Of a stretch of 64,000 nucleotides of DNA, positions 8,675 through 17,430 are shown in pieces; position 1 is the stretch's first letter, and each line of letters begins with the position of its first letter. The DNA is taken from positions 496,001 to 560,000 of the forward strand of contig NZ_BMRZ01000001.1 in assembly GCF_014648895.1 (NCBI RefSeq), given 5' to 3'. The stretch comes from Streptomyces tanashiensis (GTDB lineage: Bacteria > Actinomycetota > Actinomycetes > Streptomycetales > Streptomycetaceae). Below the pieces are notes generated by a model. It saw only the letters and a list, made by a program, of their open reading frames with translations, ran no database searches and had not been told where the DNA came from. The position numbers and the translations under genes are program-made.

Positions 8675-10576
8675 TCAGCCGTTCTTGGCGCGGGAAGACG
8701 CGCGACCACGCGCGTTCTGGTCGAGGATGACCTTGCGGATGCGCACGGCCTCCGGGGTCACCTCGACGCACTCGTCGTCGCGGCAGAACTCCAGCGACTG
8801 CTCCAGGGAGAGCTTCCGCGGCGGAACGATCGCCTCGAAGGAGTCGGCGGAGGAGGAGCGCATGTTGGTGAGCTTCTTCTCCTTGGTGATGTTCACGTCC
8901 ATGTCGTCGGAGCGGGAGTTCTCGCCGACGATCATGCCCTCGTACACCTCGGTGCCGGGGTCGGTGAACAGGACGCCGCGCTCCTGGAGGTTGGTCATCG
9001 CGAAGGCAGTGACCGCACCGGCGCGGTCGGCGACCAGCGAGCCGTTGTTACGGGTCGTCAGGGTGCCGAACCACGGCTCGTGACCCTCGTGGATCGAGTG
9101 GGCGATGCCCGTACCGCGGGTGTTGGTGAGGAACTCCGTACGGAAGCCGATGAGGCCACGGGACGGAACGACGAACTCCATGCGGACCCAGCCGGAGCCG
9201 TGGTTCGACATGTTGTCCATGCGGCCCTTGCGGACGCCCATGAGCTGCGTGACCGCGCCCATGTGCTCCTCGGGGACGTCGACCGTGAGGCGCTCGACGG
9301 GCTCGTGGACCTTGCCGTCGACGAGCTTGGTGACGACCTGCGGCTTGCCGATGGTCAGCTCGAAGCCCTCGCGGCGCATCTGCTCGACCAGGATGGCGAG
9401 CGCGAGCTCACCGCGGCCCTGGACCTCCCAGGCGTCCGGGCGCTCGGTGTCGAGGACGCGGAGCGAGACGTTACCGATGAGCTCGCGGTCCAGACGGTCC
9501 TTGACCTGGCGGGCGGTGACCTTGCGGTTCTTGACAGCGGCCTTGGCGTCCGCGCCCTTGCCCGTGCCACCACGGCCGACGAGCGGCGAGGTGTTGGTAC
9601 CGATGGTCATGGAGATGGCCGGCTGGTCGACCGTGATCAGCGGAAGCGCGATCGGGTTCTCCGGGTCCGCCAGGGTCTCGCCGATCATGATGTCGGGGAT
9701 ACCGGCGACGGCGCAGATGTCACCGGGGCCGGCGACCTCGGCGGGCTTGCGGGTGAGCGCCTCGGTCATCATCAGCTCGGTGATGCGGACGTTGGAGATC
9801 GTGCCGTCCCGCTTGATCCACGCGACCGTCTGGCCCTTGCGGAGCTCGCCCTGCTCGACGCGGAGCAGCGCGATGCGGCCGAGGAAGTTGTCGGCGTCCA
9901 GGTTGGTGACGTGCGCCTGGAGCGGCGCCTCCTCGTCGTACACCGGGGCGGGGACGTGCTCCAGGATGGCGGAGAAGAACGGCTCCAGGTTGTCGCTGTC
10001 CGCGGGAACGGTGCCGTTCTCCGGCTTGGTCAGCGAGGCGATGCCGTCACGGCCGCAGGCGTAGACGATCGGGAACTCGATCTGGTCCTCGTCCGCGTCC
10101 AGGTCGAGGAAGAGGTCGTAGGTCTCGTTGACGACCTCGTCGATCCGGGAGTCCGGGCGGTCCGTCTTGTTGATGCAGAGGATGACGGGCTTGCGCTGCT
10201 GGAGCGCCTTGCGCAGCACGAACCGGGTCTGCGGGAGCGGGCCCTCGGAGGCGTCGACGAGGAGGACGACCGCGTCGACCATCGACAGACCGCGCTCGAC
10301 CTCGCCACCGAAGTCGGCGTGGCCGGGGGTGTCGATGATGTTGATCGTGATCGGGGCCCCGCCGTCCTTGGGGTGATACTTCACCGCCGTGTTCTTGGCG
10401 AGGATCGTGATGCCCTTCTCACGCTCCAGGTCGTTCGAGTCCATCATGCGGTCGTCGAGCTGCTGGTGGGCGGCGAAGGCACCGGCCTGCTTGAGCATGG
10501 CGTCGACGATGGTCGTCTTGCCATGGTCGACGTGGGCGACGATGGCGACGTTACGGATGTCGTGGCGCGTGGGCAT
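8675..10576 (-). CDS. typA: Ribosome-associated GTPase TypA/BipA
   Basis: 633 residues, the usual length. The G domain starts at residue 8 with P-loop AHVDHGKTT, then G2/G3 (EKGITILAKNTA and DTPGHADFGGEV) and NKTDRPDSR. After this come the elongation-factor domain II and the C-terminal TypA domains (RGELALAILVEQMRREGFE, MSNHGSGWVRMEF, RGLIGFRTEFLT). The family binds 70S ribosomes and affects assembly and translation under stress, particularly cold. It is transcribed alone, with a strong terminator downstream. The start is ATG (MPTRHDIRNVAI), which aligns with the conserved N-terminus. Confidence 0.97.
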   Translation of the reverse strand: MPTRHDIRNVAIVAHVDHGKTTIVDAMLKQAGAFAAHQQLDDRMMDSNDLEREKGITILAKNTAVKYHPKDGGAPITINIIDTPGHADFGGEVERGLSMVDAVVLLVDASEGPLPQTRFVLRKALQQRKPVILCINKTDRPDSRIDEVVNETYDLFLDLDADEDQIEFPIVYACGRDGIASLTKPENGTVPADSDNLEPFFSAILEHVPAPVYDEEAPLQAHVTNLDADNFLGRIALLRVEQGELRKGQTVAWIKRDGTISNVRITELMMTEALTRKPAEVAGPGDICAVAGIPDIMIGETLADPENPIALPLITVDQPAISMTIGTNTSPLVGRGGTGKGADAKAAVKNRKVTARQVKDRLDRELIGNVSLRVLDTERPDAWEVQGRGELALAILVEQMRREGFELTIGKPQVVTKLVDGKVHEPVERLTVDVPEEHMGAVTQLMGVRKGRMDNMSNHGSGWVRMEFVVPSRGLIGFRTEFLTNTRGTGIAHSIHEGHEPWFGTLTTRNNGSLVADRAGAVTAFAMTNLQERGVLFTDPGTEVYEGMIVGENSRSDDMDVNITKEKKLTNMRSSSADSFEAIVPPRKLSLEQSLEFCRDDECVEVTPEAVRIRKVILDQNARGRASSRAKNG

Positions 10577-10776
10577 GGGTGCTTGCGCTTCTCTCGGATC
10601 GTGGGATGCGGCGTCAGTTCCTCGTACGCCCGCCGGGCGGACGCGCCACGGCTATGTCCTATGGTACGGGGCTGCCGCGCAAGGGGCTTCCCCGGCCAAG
10701 ATCCGAGAGGTGTCAGCGGGAGTTATGGGGGGTGTGGGGCAGGTCGTGCGACCGGGTCAAAGGGCCGTCGCGATCC

Positions 10777-10801
10777 TGCCCGCCGGGATCACCGGCGGGC
10801 A
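10777..10801 (-). terminator. Stem-loop downstream of the large binding-protein gene
   Basis: A perfect 10-bp stem (10777-10786 with 10792-10801) with a 5-base loop, 56 bases after the stop of the gene at 10858-13314. There is no T run. It lies between that gene and the promoter region of typA. Confidence 0.5.
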
Positions 10802-10857
10802 AGGAAATTGAGCTGCTTCTGAGGTTGTGACCTGCGGTTTCAGAGGTTTCAGTGCTT

Positions 10858-13314
10858 TCAGGGGGTTCGCTCGGCCCCCTTGGAGGATTCGGGCTTCTTG
10901 AAGCCGATGTCCTGGTAGCGGGGGGCGGCGAGACCCCAGGCACCGGCGTTCACGAGATCGGCCCTGGCGGCGACGAGCTGCGGGCGCTGGTAGAGGGGGA
11001 TGGAACCGGCCGCGGCCCAGATCCGGGCGTCGGCCTGGCGCACCAGGTCGCGGGCCTCCTCCTCGTCGAGCGTCCCCGCCGCCTGGTCGAACAACTGATC
11101 GATACGGTCGGTGCCGACCCGGGAGTAGTTCTGCTCGACAAGGAGCGAGCCGTCCGAGGCCGGCTCGGGCTTGGCGAAGATCGGCCGGGCGTCGGTCGCC
11201 GGGAAGGCGGAGGCGGGCCAGGAGTAGAGGGCCAGGTCGTAGTCGCCCGAGGCCACGTGGTCCTTGAAGAAGCTGTCGTCGGAGACCTTGGTGACCTCGG
11301 TGCGGATCCCGACCGCGTCGAGCATCCGGACGATCCGGTCGCCGACCGCCCGCAGCGACTCGGAGCCCGGCCCGGACGGCAGGACGAAGCGGAGGCTGAG
11401 CGCCTTGCCGTCCTTGCCGAGGGCCTTGCCGGCCTCGGGGGCGGTCACGGGGGCGGCGGTGCCGCGCGGGGCATAGGCCCCGGCCACTCCCCGGTCCGGC
11501 TTGGCGACCGACTGGGCGGCGCGGGCGCCGGAGCCGGTTCCGGTGTCGAGCGCCTCGGCGCGGGCGAGGAGCGCGGCGCTCTCGCGGGCCGCGGCGGGGG
11601 CCGGGGCGAGGACGTCGGTGCCGCTCTCGGGGCCGTTCGCGCCGATGACGGGGGCGGGGACGGCGCGGCGATCGCCGGGCTTGTCGTCGCCGACGATGTA
11701 GAGGCCCTCGTCGGAGGCGGTGTCGCTCCCCTTCTTCTTGGCGTCGGTGGAGCCCTCGGCCTTCTCGGCGCCGGTGGAACCCTCGGCCTTCTCGGCGCCG
11801 GTGGAACCCTCGGCCTTCTCGCCCTTCCCCTTCTCCTTCGCCTTCTCCGCGGCCTTCTTCTCCGCCTCCTTCTCCGCCTCGCTGCCCGCCTTGGTGCCGG
11901 CGGGCTTCTGGAGCGCGCCGCCGGGGACCCAGCCCGCGTCGGCGAGGAGCGCCTGCGCCTCCTTGGTGTCCTGGCCGCCGAGCGCGTCGCTGCTGTCCGC
12001 GTACGCCGCCTGGCCCGCGAGGGCGAGGTGGCTGCCCGGGGGCTTCGCGGGGAGTCCGAGCGGTCCCAGTACGGATTCGGCCAGCTCCTGGCGGTTGATG
12101 GCGCGGGCCACCGCCCGGCGCACCCGCTCGTCGGCCAGCGGGCCGGACTCGCCGTTCAGCGAGAGCTGGGTGTAGGCGGGCTCCAGGGACTTGCGGACCA
12201 CGTACTTCGCCAGGGCGTCCTGGGCGCTCGCGTACCGGGCGATCGCCTCCTGGTTCTTCTTCCGGGCGGCCTTGACCTCCGCGGCCTTGTCGTCGTCGGA
12301 GCCATGGGCGAGGGCCCAGGACTTCAGGGCCTTGGAGGGGGTGATCGCGGCGCCGGGGCCGTGGGCGGCGGCGGCCTGGGCGCCGTTCCGGCCGGCGCGG
12401 GCGTCGCGGAGGGCGAGCGCGATCCGCTCGGCCGCGGACCGGTCGATCTCGGCCAGGTCGAGGGTGCCCGCGGCGAGCGCGGTCGCCCGGTCGGCCCGGG
12501 GGACGGCCTTGAGGACGACGGTGTCGAGCTTGGCGGACTGCCCCCACCAGCGGGGGTTGCGGGCGAGGGTGACGTCGCCGCTCTTCCGGTCGATCGTCTT
12601 GAGCAGGAACGGTCCTGCAGTGGCCTTGAGCGTGGTGCGCGCCCCGTCGTTGAAGGAGTTCGGGGAGCCCATCACCTGCTTCGGATAGAGGGGAGTGAAG
12701 AGGGACTGCCAGTCGGCGTAGGGCTTGGCGAAGGTGACCCGGACCTCCAGGTCGTTCTTGCCGCGCTCGATCTTCTCGATCCGCTCGTAGCCGGAGTTGC
12801 GGGCGGTCCAGTACGCGGTGTCGCGGCCGCTCAGCGCGCGCCACTGGGCCACGAAGTCCGGGGCCCCGATCTCGCGCCCGTCGCTCCAGACGGCCTGCTG
12901 GTTGAGCTTGTAGAGCACGACCTGCTTGGGCTCGGTCTCGACGACCTGCGCGGACTCCAGGTAGTCGGGGTTCAGCCGCGGCCGGCCTCGCTCGTCGAGC
13001 GTGTAGAGGGCGGGGAGCACGGCTCCGGCGATGCGCGCGGTGGTGCCGTCGGCGTCGGCCTGGAAGGTGTTGAGCGTGGTGGGCAGGGCGTCGACGGCCC
13101 AGCGGAGCGTGCCCCCGTCGGCGACCCGGTCACGTGCCGCGGGGGCGTTGTCCTGGGCCGCGGCGGGCGCCTCGTCGGCCTCGTCGCCGGAGCTGCATCC
13201 GGCGAGGACGGTGACGGCGAGGACCGCGCTGGTGAGGGTGGCGACGGAGCGGAGCGTGCGGGAGCGGGGGCTCCTTGAGCATGTCCTCCCGCGAGGGGCG
13301 CCGATCTGGGACAT
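10858..13314 (-). CDS. Large ABC-type substrate-binding lipoprotein (SBP_bac_5 family) with low-complexity insert
   Basis: 818 residues, far longer than the usual 500-600. An N-terminal membrane stretch ends in lipobox VLAGC, so it is a lipoprotein. The SBP_bac_5 fold is recognisable in GTLRWAVDALPTTLNTFQ, AVWSDGREIGAPDFVAQW, and the C-terminal ASGDYDLALYSW and QLFDQAAGTLDEEEA. The extra length is an Ala/Lys/Glu-rich insert near residues 475-540, which holds three copies of a nine-residue unit EKAEGSTGA, and a further Ala-rich stretch. No permease or ATPase is adjacent, so it is an orphan binding protein that may serve a transporter encoded elsewhere. The start at 13314 has only a weak AAGGGG upstream. 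Confidence 0.88.
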   Translation of the reverse strand: MSQIGAPRGRTCSRSPRSRTLRSVATLTSAVLAVTVLAGCSSGDEADEAPAAAQDNAPAARDRVADGGTLRWAVDALPTTLNTFQADADGTTARIAGAVLPALYTLDERGRPRLNPDYLESAQVVETEPKQVVLYKLNQQAVWSDGREIGAPDFVAQWRALSGRDTAYWTARNSGYERIEKIERGKNDLEVRVTFAKPYADWQSLFTPLYPKQVMGSPNSFNDGARTTLKATAGPFLLKTIDRKSGDVTLARNPRWWGQSAKLDTVVLKAVPRADRATALAAGTLDLAEIDRSAAERIALALRDARAGRNGAQAAAAHGPGAAITPSKALKSWALAHGSDDDKAAEVKAARKKNQEAIARYASAQDALAKYVVRKSLEPAYTQLSLNGESGPLADERVRRAVARAINRQELAESVLGPLGLPAKPPGSHLALAGQAAYADSSDALGGQDTKEAQALLADAGWVPGGALQKPAGTKAGSEAEKEAEKKAAEKAKEKGKGEKAEGSTGAEKAEGSTGAEKAEGSTDAKKKGSDTASDEGLYIVGDDKPGDRRAVPAPVIGANGPESGTDVLAPAPAAARESAALLARAEALDTGTGSGARAAQSVAKPDRGVAGAYAPRGTAAPVTAPEAGKALGKDGKALSLRFVLPSGPGSESLRAVGDRIVRMLDAVGIRTEVTKVSDDSFFKDHVASGDYDLALYSWPASAFPATDARPIFAKPEPASDGSLLVEQNYSRVGTDRIDQLFDQAAGTLDEEEARDLVRQADARIWAAAGSIPLYQRPQLVAARADLVNAGAWGLAAPRYQDIGFKKPESSKGAERTP
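11753..11821. repeat. 27-bp tandem repeat inside a lipoprotein gene
   Basis: Two perfect copies of a 27-base unit (11753-11779 and 11780-11806) and a partial third copy lie in frame in the binding-protein gene. They encode EKAEGSTGA repeats. The unit length is a multiple of three, so copy-number change would lengthen or shorten a surface linker without breaking the protein. Confidence 0.85.
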
Positions 13315-13562
13315 GACTTGTACCCCTTCGTCCAGATTTATGCCATTTGGAGATGATCAGACCTATTGCTCATACACTGAAAAGGACGGAGCGGATTCGG
13401 CCACGGCGACACGGCGGCACGACCGGCAAAGCCCACTCGTGCGGCCCAACCCCGCCGGGACCGGGCGCTCCGGACGAGTGGAAACCCGTGCACATGGCTT
13501 CCCAAGCGGGATGTGACGCGCGACACTCCTGCCGAAGCCGCTCGCGGAAGTGAGGGCAACCC

Positions 13563-13790
13563 ATGTCCGTTCAGGACGATCTGGCGGCCGTCAAGCGTCG
13601 CCTGCAGGACCTGGAGCACACGGTCGAAGAGCTGGAACGGCGCGTCGGGTCGGAGCGGGGAGCACCTTCCACGCCGGCCACCGGCCGCCCCGAGGGTCTG
13701 GTGACCATCCCCGACGCCCCGTACGACAGCGGGCTGTGGGTCGACACGGACGACGAGGGACTGGGAGCACGCGACCGCCACGCGCCCTAG
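13563..13790 (+). CDS. Small coiled-coil protein of unknown function
   Basis: 75 residues, acidic, no signal peptide. Residues 1-32 form a predicted coiled coil with heptad spacing (DDLAAVKRRLQDLEHTVEEL). The tail has a Pro-rich joint (IPDAPYDSG) and an Asp-rich end. GAGGG lies eight bases before the ATG. No family was recognised. It precedes the succinate dehydrogenase operon by 70 bases on the same strand and might be co-transcribed with it, but nothing in the protein points to respiration. Confidence 0.6.
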   Translation: MSVQDDLAAVKRRLQDLEHTVEELERRVGSERGAPSTPATGRPEGLVTIPDAPYDSGLWVDTDDEGLGARDRHAP

Positions 13791-13811
13791 ACCGTGGAGC
13801 AGAGCAGAGCC

Positions 13812-13850
13812 GAGCCGTAGAGCCGTAGAGCCGTAGAGCCGTAGAGCCGA
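13812..13850. repeat. 8-bp tandem repeat in the leader of the sdh operon
   Basis: Four perfect head-to-tail copies of GAGCCGTA (13812-13843) and a fifth imperfect copy (13844-13850) lie immediately before the ribosome site and TTG start of the succinate dehydrogenase membrane gene. The last copy runs into the GAGGAGG ribosome site. Slippage here would change leader length and possibly the spacing of upstream signals. Confidence 0.9.
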
Positions 13851-13860
13851 GGAGGCCCTG

Positions 13861-14691
13861 TTGGCGACAGGTACGCAGCCCCCGACGAGTCACGGAGCCG
13901 CGACGGGGGTGCGCTCCCCGGGGCGCGCCGCCATCGCCGCCCGCCATCTGCGCACCGACCGCTGGTGGCTCTCCCCCGCCGCCACCGCGGCCGGACTGCT
14001 CGCCTTCGTCGCGTACTCGACGTGGCGGGCCTTCGCGAACGCCGACTACTACGCCGCCCCCTACGTCTCCCCCTTCTACTCGCCCTGCCTCGCGGAGAAC
14101 TGCGTCCCCATGCGGGGCGGCCCGAACTGGGCGATCTTCGGCAGCTGGTGGGGGCTCTCCCCCGCCCTGTTGATCCTGGTCTTCCCGCTGGGCTTCCGGC
14201 TGACCTGCTACTACTACCGCAAGGCGTACTACCGCGGGTTCTGGGCGGCTCCCCCGGCCTGCGCGGTGGCCGAACCCCACCGCACGTACACCGGCGAGAC
14301 CCGCTTCCCGCTGCTCCTGCAGAACCTCCACCGGTACTTCTTCTACGCGGCGCTGCCGGTCGCCGGGATCCTCACGTACGACACGGCGCTGACCTTCCGG
14401 AACTCCGACTACGCGTGGGGCCACGCCGGGCTCGGGACGCTGATCTTCCTCGTCAACATCGCCCTCATCTGGGCGTACACCCTGTCCTGCCACTCCTGCC
14501 GGCACATCGTCGGCGGCCGCCTCCGGCACTTCTCGAAGCATCCCGTCCGCTACCGGCTGTGGACCTGGGTGGGGCGCCTGAACCGGCGTCACATGCAACT
14601 CGCCTGGGCGTCGCTGATCAGCGTCGCCGTCTGCGACCTGTACGTGTATCTGCTCGCCACCGGCGCCTTCGACGACCCGAGGTTCTTCTGA
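13861..14691 (+). CDS. Succinate dehydrogenase/fumarate reductase membrane anchor subunit
   Basis: 276 residues starting at TTG, with GAGGAGG five bases upstream. Five hydrophobic helices are visible: around WWLSPAATAAGLLAFVAY, GLSPALLILVFPLGF, YFFYAALPVAGILTY, LGTLIFLVNIALIWAY and WASLISVAVCDLYVYLL. His residues near helix ends (HRTYTGETRF, QNLHRYFF, CHSCRHIVGG) could ligate haem. Length, helix number and the following sdhA and sdhB genes match the single-subunit anchor of mycobacterial Sdh1-type complexes (Rv0249c-like). It carries electrons between the Fe-S subunit and membrane quinone. Confidence 0.85.
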   Translation: MATGTQPPTSHGAATGVRSPGRAAIAARHLRTDRWWLSPAATAAGLLAFVAYSTWRAFANADYYAAPYVSPFYSPCLAENCVPMRGGPNWAIFGSWWGLSPALLILVFPLGFRLTCYYYRKAYYRGFWAAPPACAVAEPHRTYTGETRFPLLLQNLHRYFFYAALPVAGILTYDTALTFRNSDYAWGHAGLGTLIFLVNIALIWAYTLSCHSCRHIVGGRLRHFSKHPVRYRLWTWVGRLNRRHMQLAWASLISVAVCDLYVYLLATGAFDDPRFF

Positions 14692-14692
14692 C

Positions 14693-16585
14693 ATGAGTCC
14701 TGTGAGCTCCGTGGAACGGCAGCGGTGGGACGTGGTCGTGGTCGGCGCGGGCGGCGCCGGGCTGCGGGCCGCGATCGAGGCGCGCCGGGCCGGCGCGCGC
14801 ACCGCCGTCATCTGCAAGTCCCTCTTCGGCAAGGCGCACACGGTGATGGCCGAGGGCGGCATCGCCGCGTCCATGGCGAACGCCAACGAGCACGACGACT
14901 GGAAGACGCACTTCCGGGACACCATGCGCGGCGGGAAGTTCCTCAACCAGTGGCGGATGGCCGAGCTGCACGCCCAGGAGGCCCCCGAGCGGGTCTGGGA
15001 GCTGGAGACCTGGGGCGCGCTCTTCGACCGGACGCCGGACGGCCGGATCTCCCAGCGCAACTTCGGCGGCCACGAGTACCCGCGGCTCGCGCACGTCGGC
15101 GACCGCACCGGTCTCGAACTGCTGCGGACCCTCCAGCAGAGGGTCGTCGGCCTCCAGCAGGAGGACCACCGCGAGACCGGCGACCACGAGTCGCGCCTGA
15201 AGGTCTTCCAGGAGTTCACCGTCACCCGGATCCTCAAGGACGGTGACGGGCGGGTCTCCGGGGTCTTCTGTTACGAGCGGGAGAGCGGGCGCTTCCTCGT
15301 CCTGGAGGCGCCCGCGGTCGTCCTCGCGACCGGCGGCATCGGCAAGTCCTTCAAGGTGACCTCGAACTCCTGGGAGTACACGGGCGACGGTCACGCCCTC
15401 GCCCTGCTCGCCGGGGCGCCCCTGGTGAACATGGAGTTCGTGCAGTTCCACCCGACCGGCATGGTCTGGCCGCCGTCGGTGAAGGGGATCCTCGTCACCG
15501 AGTCCGTACGCGGCGACGGCGGGGTGCTGCGGAACTCCGAGGGCCGGCGGTTCATGTTCGACTACGTCCCCGACGTCTTCAAGGAGAAGTACGCCGAGTC
15601 GGAGGAGGAGGGCGACCGCTGGTACGAGGACCCCGACCACAACCGGCGCCCGCCCGAACTGCTGCCCCGCGACGAGGTGGCGCGGGCCATCAACTCCGAG
15701 GTCAAGGCGGGGCGCGGCTCCCCGCACGGCGGGGTCTTCCTGGACGTGTCGACCCGCATGCCGGCGGAGACGATCCGGCGCCGGCTGCCCTCGATGTACC
15801 ACCAGTTCAAGGAGCTGGCGGACGTCGACATCACGGCCGAGGCGATGGAGGTCGGGCCGACCTGCCACTACGTGATGGGCGGCGTCGCCGTCGACTCGGA
15901 GACGGCCGCCACGGTCGGGGTGGCCGGGCTCTTCGCCGCCGGTGAGGTCGCGGGCGGCATGCACGGCTCCAACCGGCTCGGCGGCAACTCGCTCTCCGAC
16001 CTGCTCGTCTTCGGGCGGCGGGCCGGACTCCACGCGGCGCAGTACGCGATGTCGGGGGCCGGCGGCGGGGTCGTCGAGGACGACGTGACCGCCGCGCGGG
16101 CGGAGGCGCTGGCCCCGTTCGACCCTGTCGCCGCGGGGCCCCCGGAGAACCCGTACACCCTCCACCAGGAGCTCCAGCAGACCATGAACGACCTCGTCGG
16201 GATCATCCGGCGGGAGAGCGAGATGGCCGAGGCCCTGGAGCGGATCGCCGCGCTGCGGGAGCGGACGGGGCGGGTCGTGGTCGAGGGTCACCGGCAGTTC
16301 AACCCCGGCTGGCACCTCGCCCTCGACCTGCGGAACATGCTCCTGGTGAGCGAGTGCGTGGCCCGGGCCGCCCTGGAGCGCACCGAGTCCCGGGGCGGGC
16401 ACACCCGCGAGGACCGCCCCACGATGGAGCGGTCGTGGCGCCCGGTGAACCTGCTCTGCCGGGCCGAGGACGGCGGCGTCGCCCTGGAACGGGTGCGCAC
16501 CGAACCCATCAGGCCCGATCTGCTCGCCCTCTTCGAGAAGGAGGAGCTGGCGAAGTACCTGTCGGAGGAGGAGCTGGACGCATGA
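14693..16585 (+). CDS. sdhA: Succinate dehydrogenase/fumarate reductase flavoprotein subunit
   Basis: 630 residues. The FAD-binding VVVGAGGAGLRAAIEA (residues 15-30) and His49 in GKAHTVMAEGGIAA, the position of the covalent FAD link in SdhA proteins, are both present. Active-site landmarks are MEFVQFHPTGM, VRGDGGVLRN and GSNRLGGNSLSDLLVFGRRAG. The C-terminal domain ends EEELDA. The start is one base after the stop of the anchor gene and its stop overlaps the sdhB start (ATGA), so the three genes form one coupled operon. The enzyme oxidises succinate to fumarate or works in reverse on the inner face of the membrane. Confidence 0.95.
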   Translation: MSPVSSVERQRWDVVVVGAGGAGLRAAIEARRAGARTAVICKSLFGKAHTVMAEGGIAASMANANEHDDWKTHFRDTMRGGKFLNQWRMAELHAQEAPERVWELETWGALFDRTPDGRISQRNFGGHEYPRLAHVGDRTGLELLRTLQQRVVGLQQEDHRETGDHESRLKVFQEFTVTRILKDGDGRVSGVFCYERESGRFLVLEAPAVVLATGGIGKSFKVTSNSWEYTGDGHALALLAGAPLVNMEFVQFHPTGMVWPPSVKGILVTESVRGDGGVLRNSEGRRFMFDYVPDVFKEKYAESEEEGDRWYEDPDHNRRPPELLPRDEVARAINSEVKAGRGSPHGGVFLDVSTRMPAETIRRRLPSMYHQFKELADVDITAEAMEVGPTCHYVMGGVAVDSETAATVGVAGLFAAGEVAGGMHGSNRLGGNSLSDLLVFGRRAGLHAAQYAMSGAGGGVVEDDVTAARAEALAPFDPVAAGPPENPYTLHQELQQTMNDLVGIIRRESEMAEALERIAALRERTGRVVVEGHRQFNPGWHLALDLRNMLLVSECVARAALERTESRGGHTREDRPTMERSWRPVNLLCRAEDGGVALERVRTEPIRPDLLALFEKEELAKYLSEEELDA

Positions 16586-17352
16586 GCACGTATCAGGCCC
16601 ACTTCCGGATCTGGCGGGGCGACACCGACGGCGGGGAGCTGACCGACTACACCGTCGAGGTGCACGACGGCGAGGTGGTCCTCGACATCGTCCACCGTCT
16701 CCAGGCCACCCAGGCCCCCGACCTGGCCGTGCGCTGGAACTGCAAGGCGGGCAAGTGCGGGTCGTGCTCGGCCGAGGTCAACGGCCGGCCCCGGCTGATG
16801 TGCATGACCCGGATGTCGGTCTTCGGACGCGACGAGGTCGTCACCGTCACCCCGATGCGCGCCTTCCCCGTCGTCCGCGACCTGGTCACGGACGTCTCCT
16901 TCAACTACACGAAGGCCCGGGAGATCCCGGCCTTCGTCCCGCCCGCCGGGCTCGGCCCCGGGGAGTACCGGATGCGGCAGGAGGACGTGGACCGCTCGCA
17001 GGAGTTCCGGAAGTGCATCGAGTGCTTCCTGTGCCAGGACACCTGCCATGTGGTGCGCGACCACGAGGAGAACAAGGAGGCCTTCGCCGGGCCCCGGTTC
17101 CTCATGCGGGTCGCGGAGCTCGACATGCACCCCCTGGACGCGGCGGAGGAGGCCGGGCTCGACCGGCGGCGGACCGCGCAGGAGGAGCACGGCCTCGGCT
17201 ACTGCAACATCACCAAGTGCTGCACCGAGGTCTGCCCCGAGTCCATCCGGATCACCGACAACGCCCTGATCCCGCTGAAGGAGCGGGTCGTGGACCGGAA
17301 GTACGACCCGCTGGTCTGGCTCGGGAAGACGATCAGGCGGCGGAAGAGCTGA
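16582..17352 (+). CDS. sdhB: Succinate dehydrogenase/fumarate reductase iron-sulfur subunit
   Basis: 256 residues from the ATG that overlaps the sdhA stop as ATGA. The N-terminal ferredoxin domain has Cys54, Cys59, Cys62 and Cys74 (CKAGKCGSC and MCMT) for a 2Fe-2S cluster. The C-terminal domain has CIECFLCQDTC (145-155) and CNITKCCTEVCPE for the 4Fe-4S and 3Fe-4S clusters. It passes electrons from FAD to the membrane anchor. The gene ends at a strong terminator (17390-17425). Confidence 0.95.
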   Translation: MSTYQAHFRIWRGDTDGGELTDYTVEVHDGEVVLDIVHRLQATQAPDLAVRWNCKAGKCGSCSAEVNGRPRLMCMTRMSVFGRDEVVTVTPMRAFPVVRDLVTDVSFNYTKAREIPAFVPPAGLGPGEYRMRQEDVDRSQEFRKCIECFLCQDTCHVVRDHEENKEAFAGPRFLMRVAELDMHPLDAAEEAGLDRRRTAQEEHGLGYCNITKCCTEVCPESIRITDNALIPLKERVVDRKYDPLVWLGKTIRRRKS

Positions 17353-17389
17353 GGCCGGGCGCCGGGCCTGGCGGCGGCCGGGCCAGGTC

Positions 17390-17425
17390 AGCCCAGGTCA
17401 GGTCAGACCTGACCTGACCTGGGCT
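17390..17425. terminator. Bidirectional terminator between sdhB and a convergent gene
   Basis: A stem of at least 15 bp (17390-17404 with 17411-17425) built of repeated AGGTC/GACCT units, with a short loop. It starts 38 bases after the sdhB stop and ends 5 bases before the stop of the convergent gene, so it probably serves both. Confidence 0.8.
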
Positions 17426-17430
17426 TGGCG

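Noticed and set aside
8543..10822. Plus-strand frame of 759 codons over typA
   Set aside because: TypA on the other strand has full family motifs; this frame is its antisense image.
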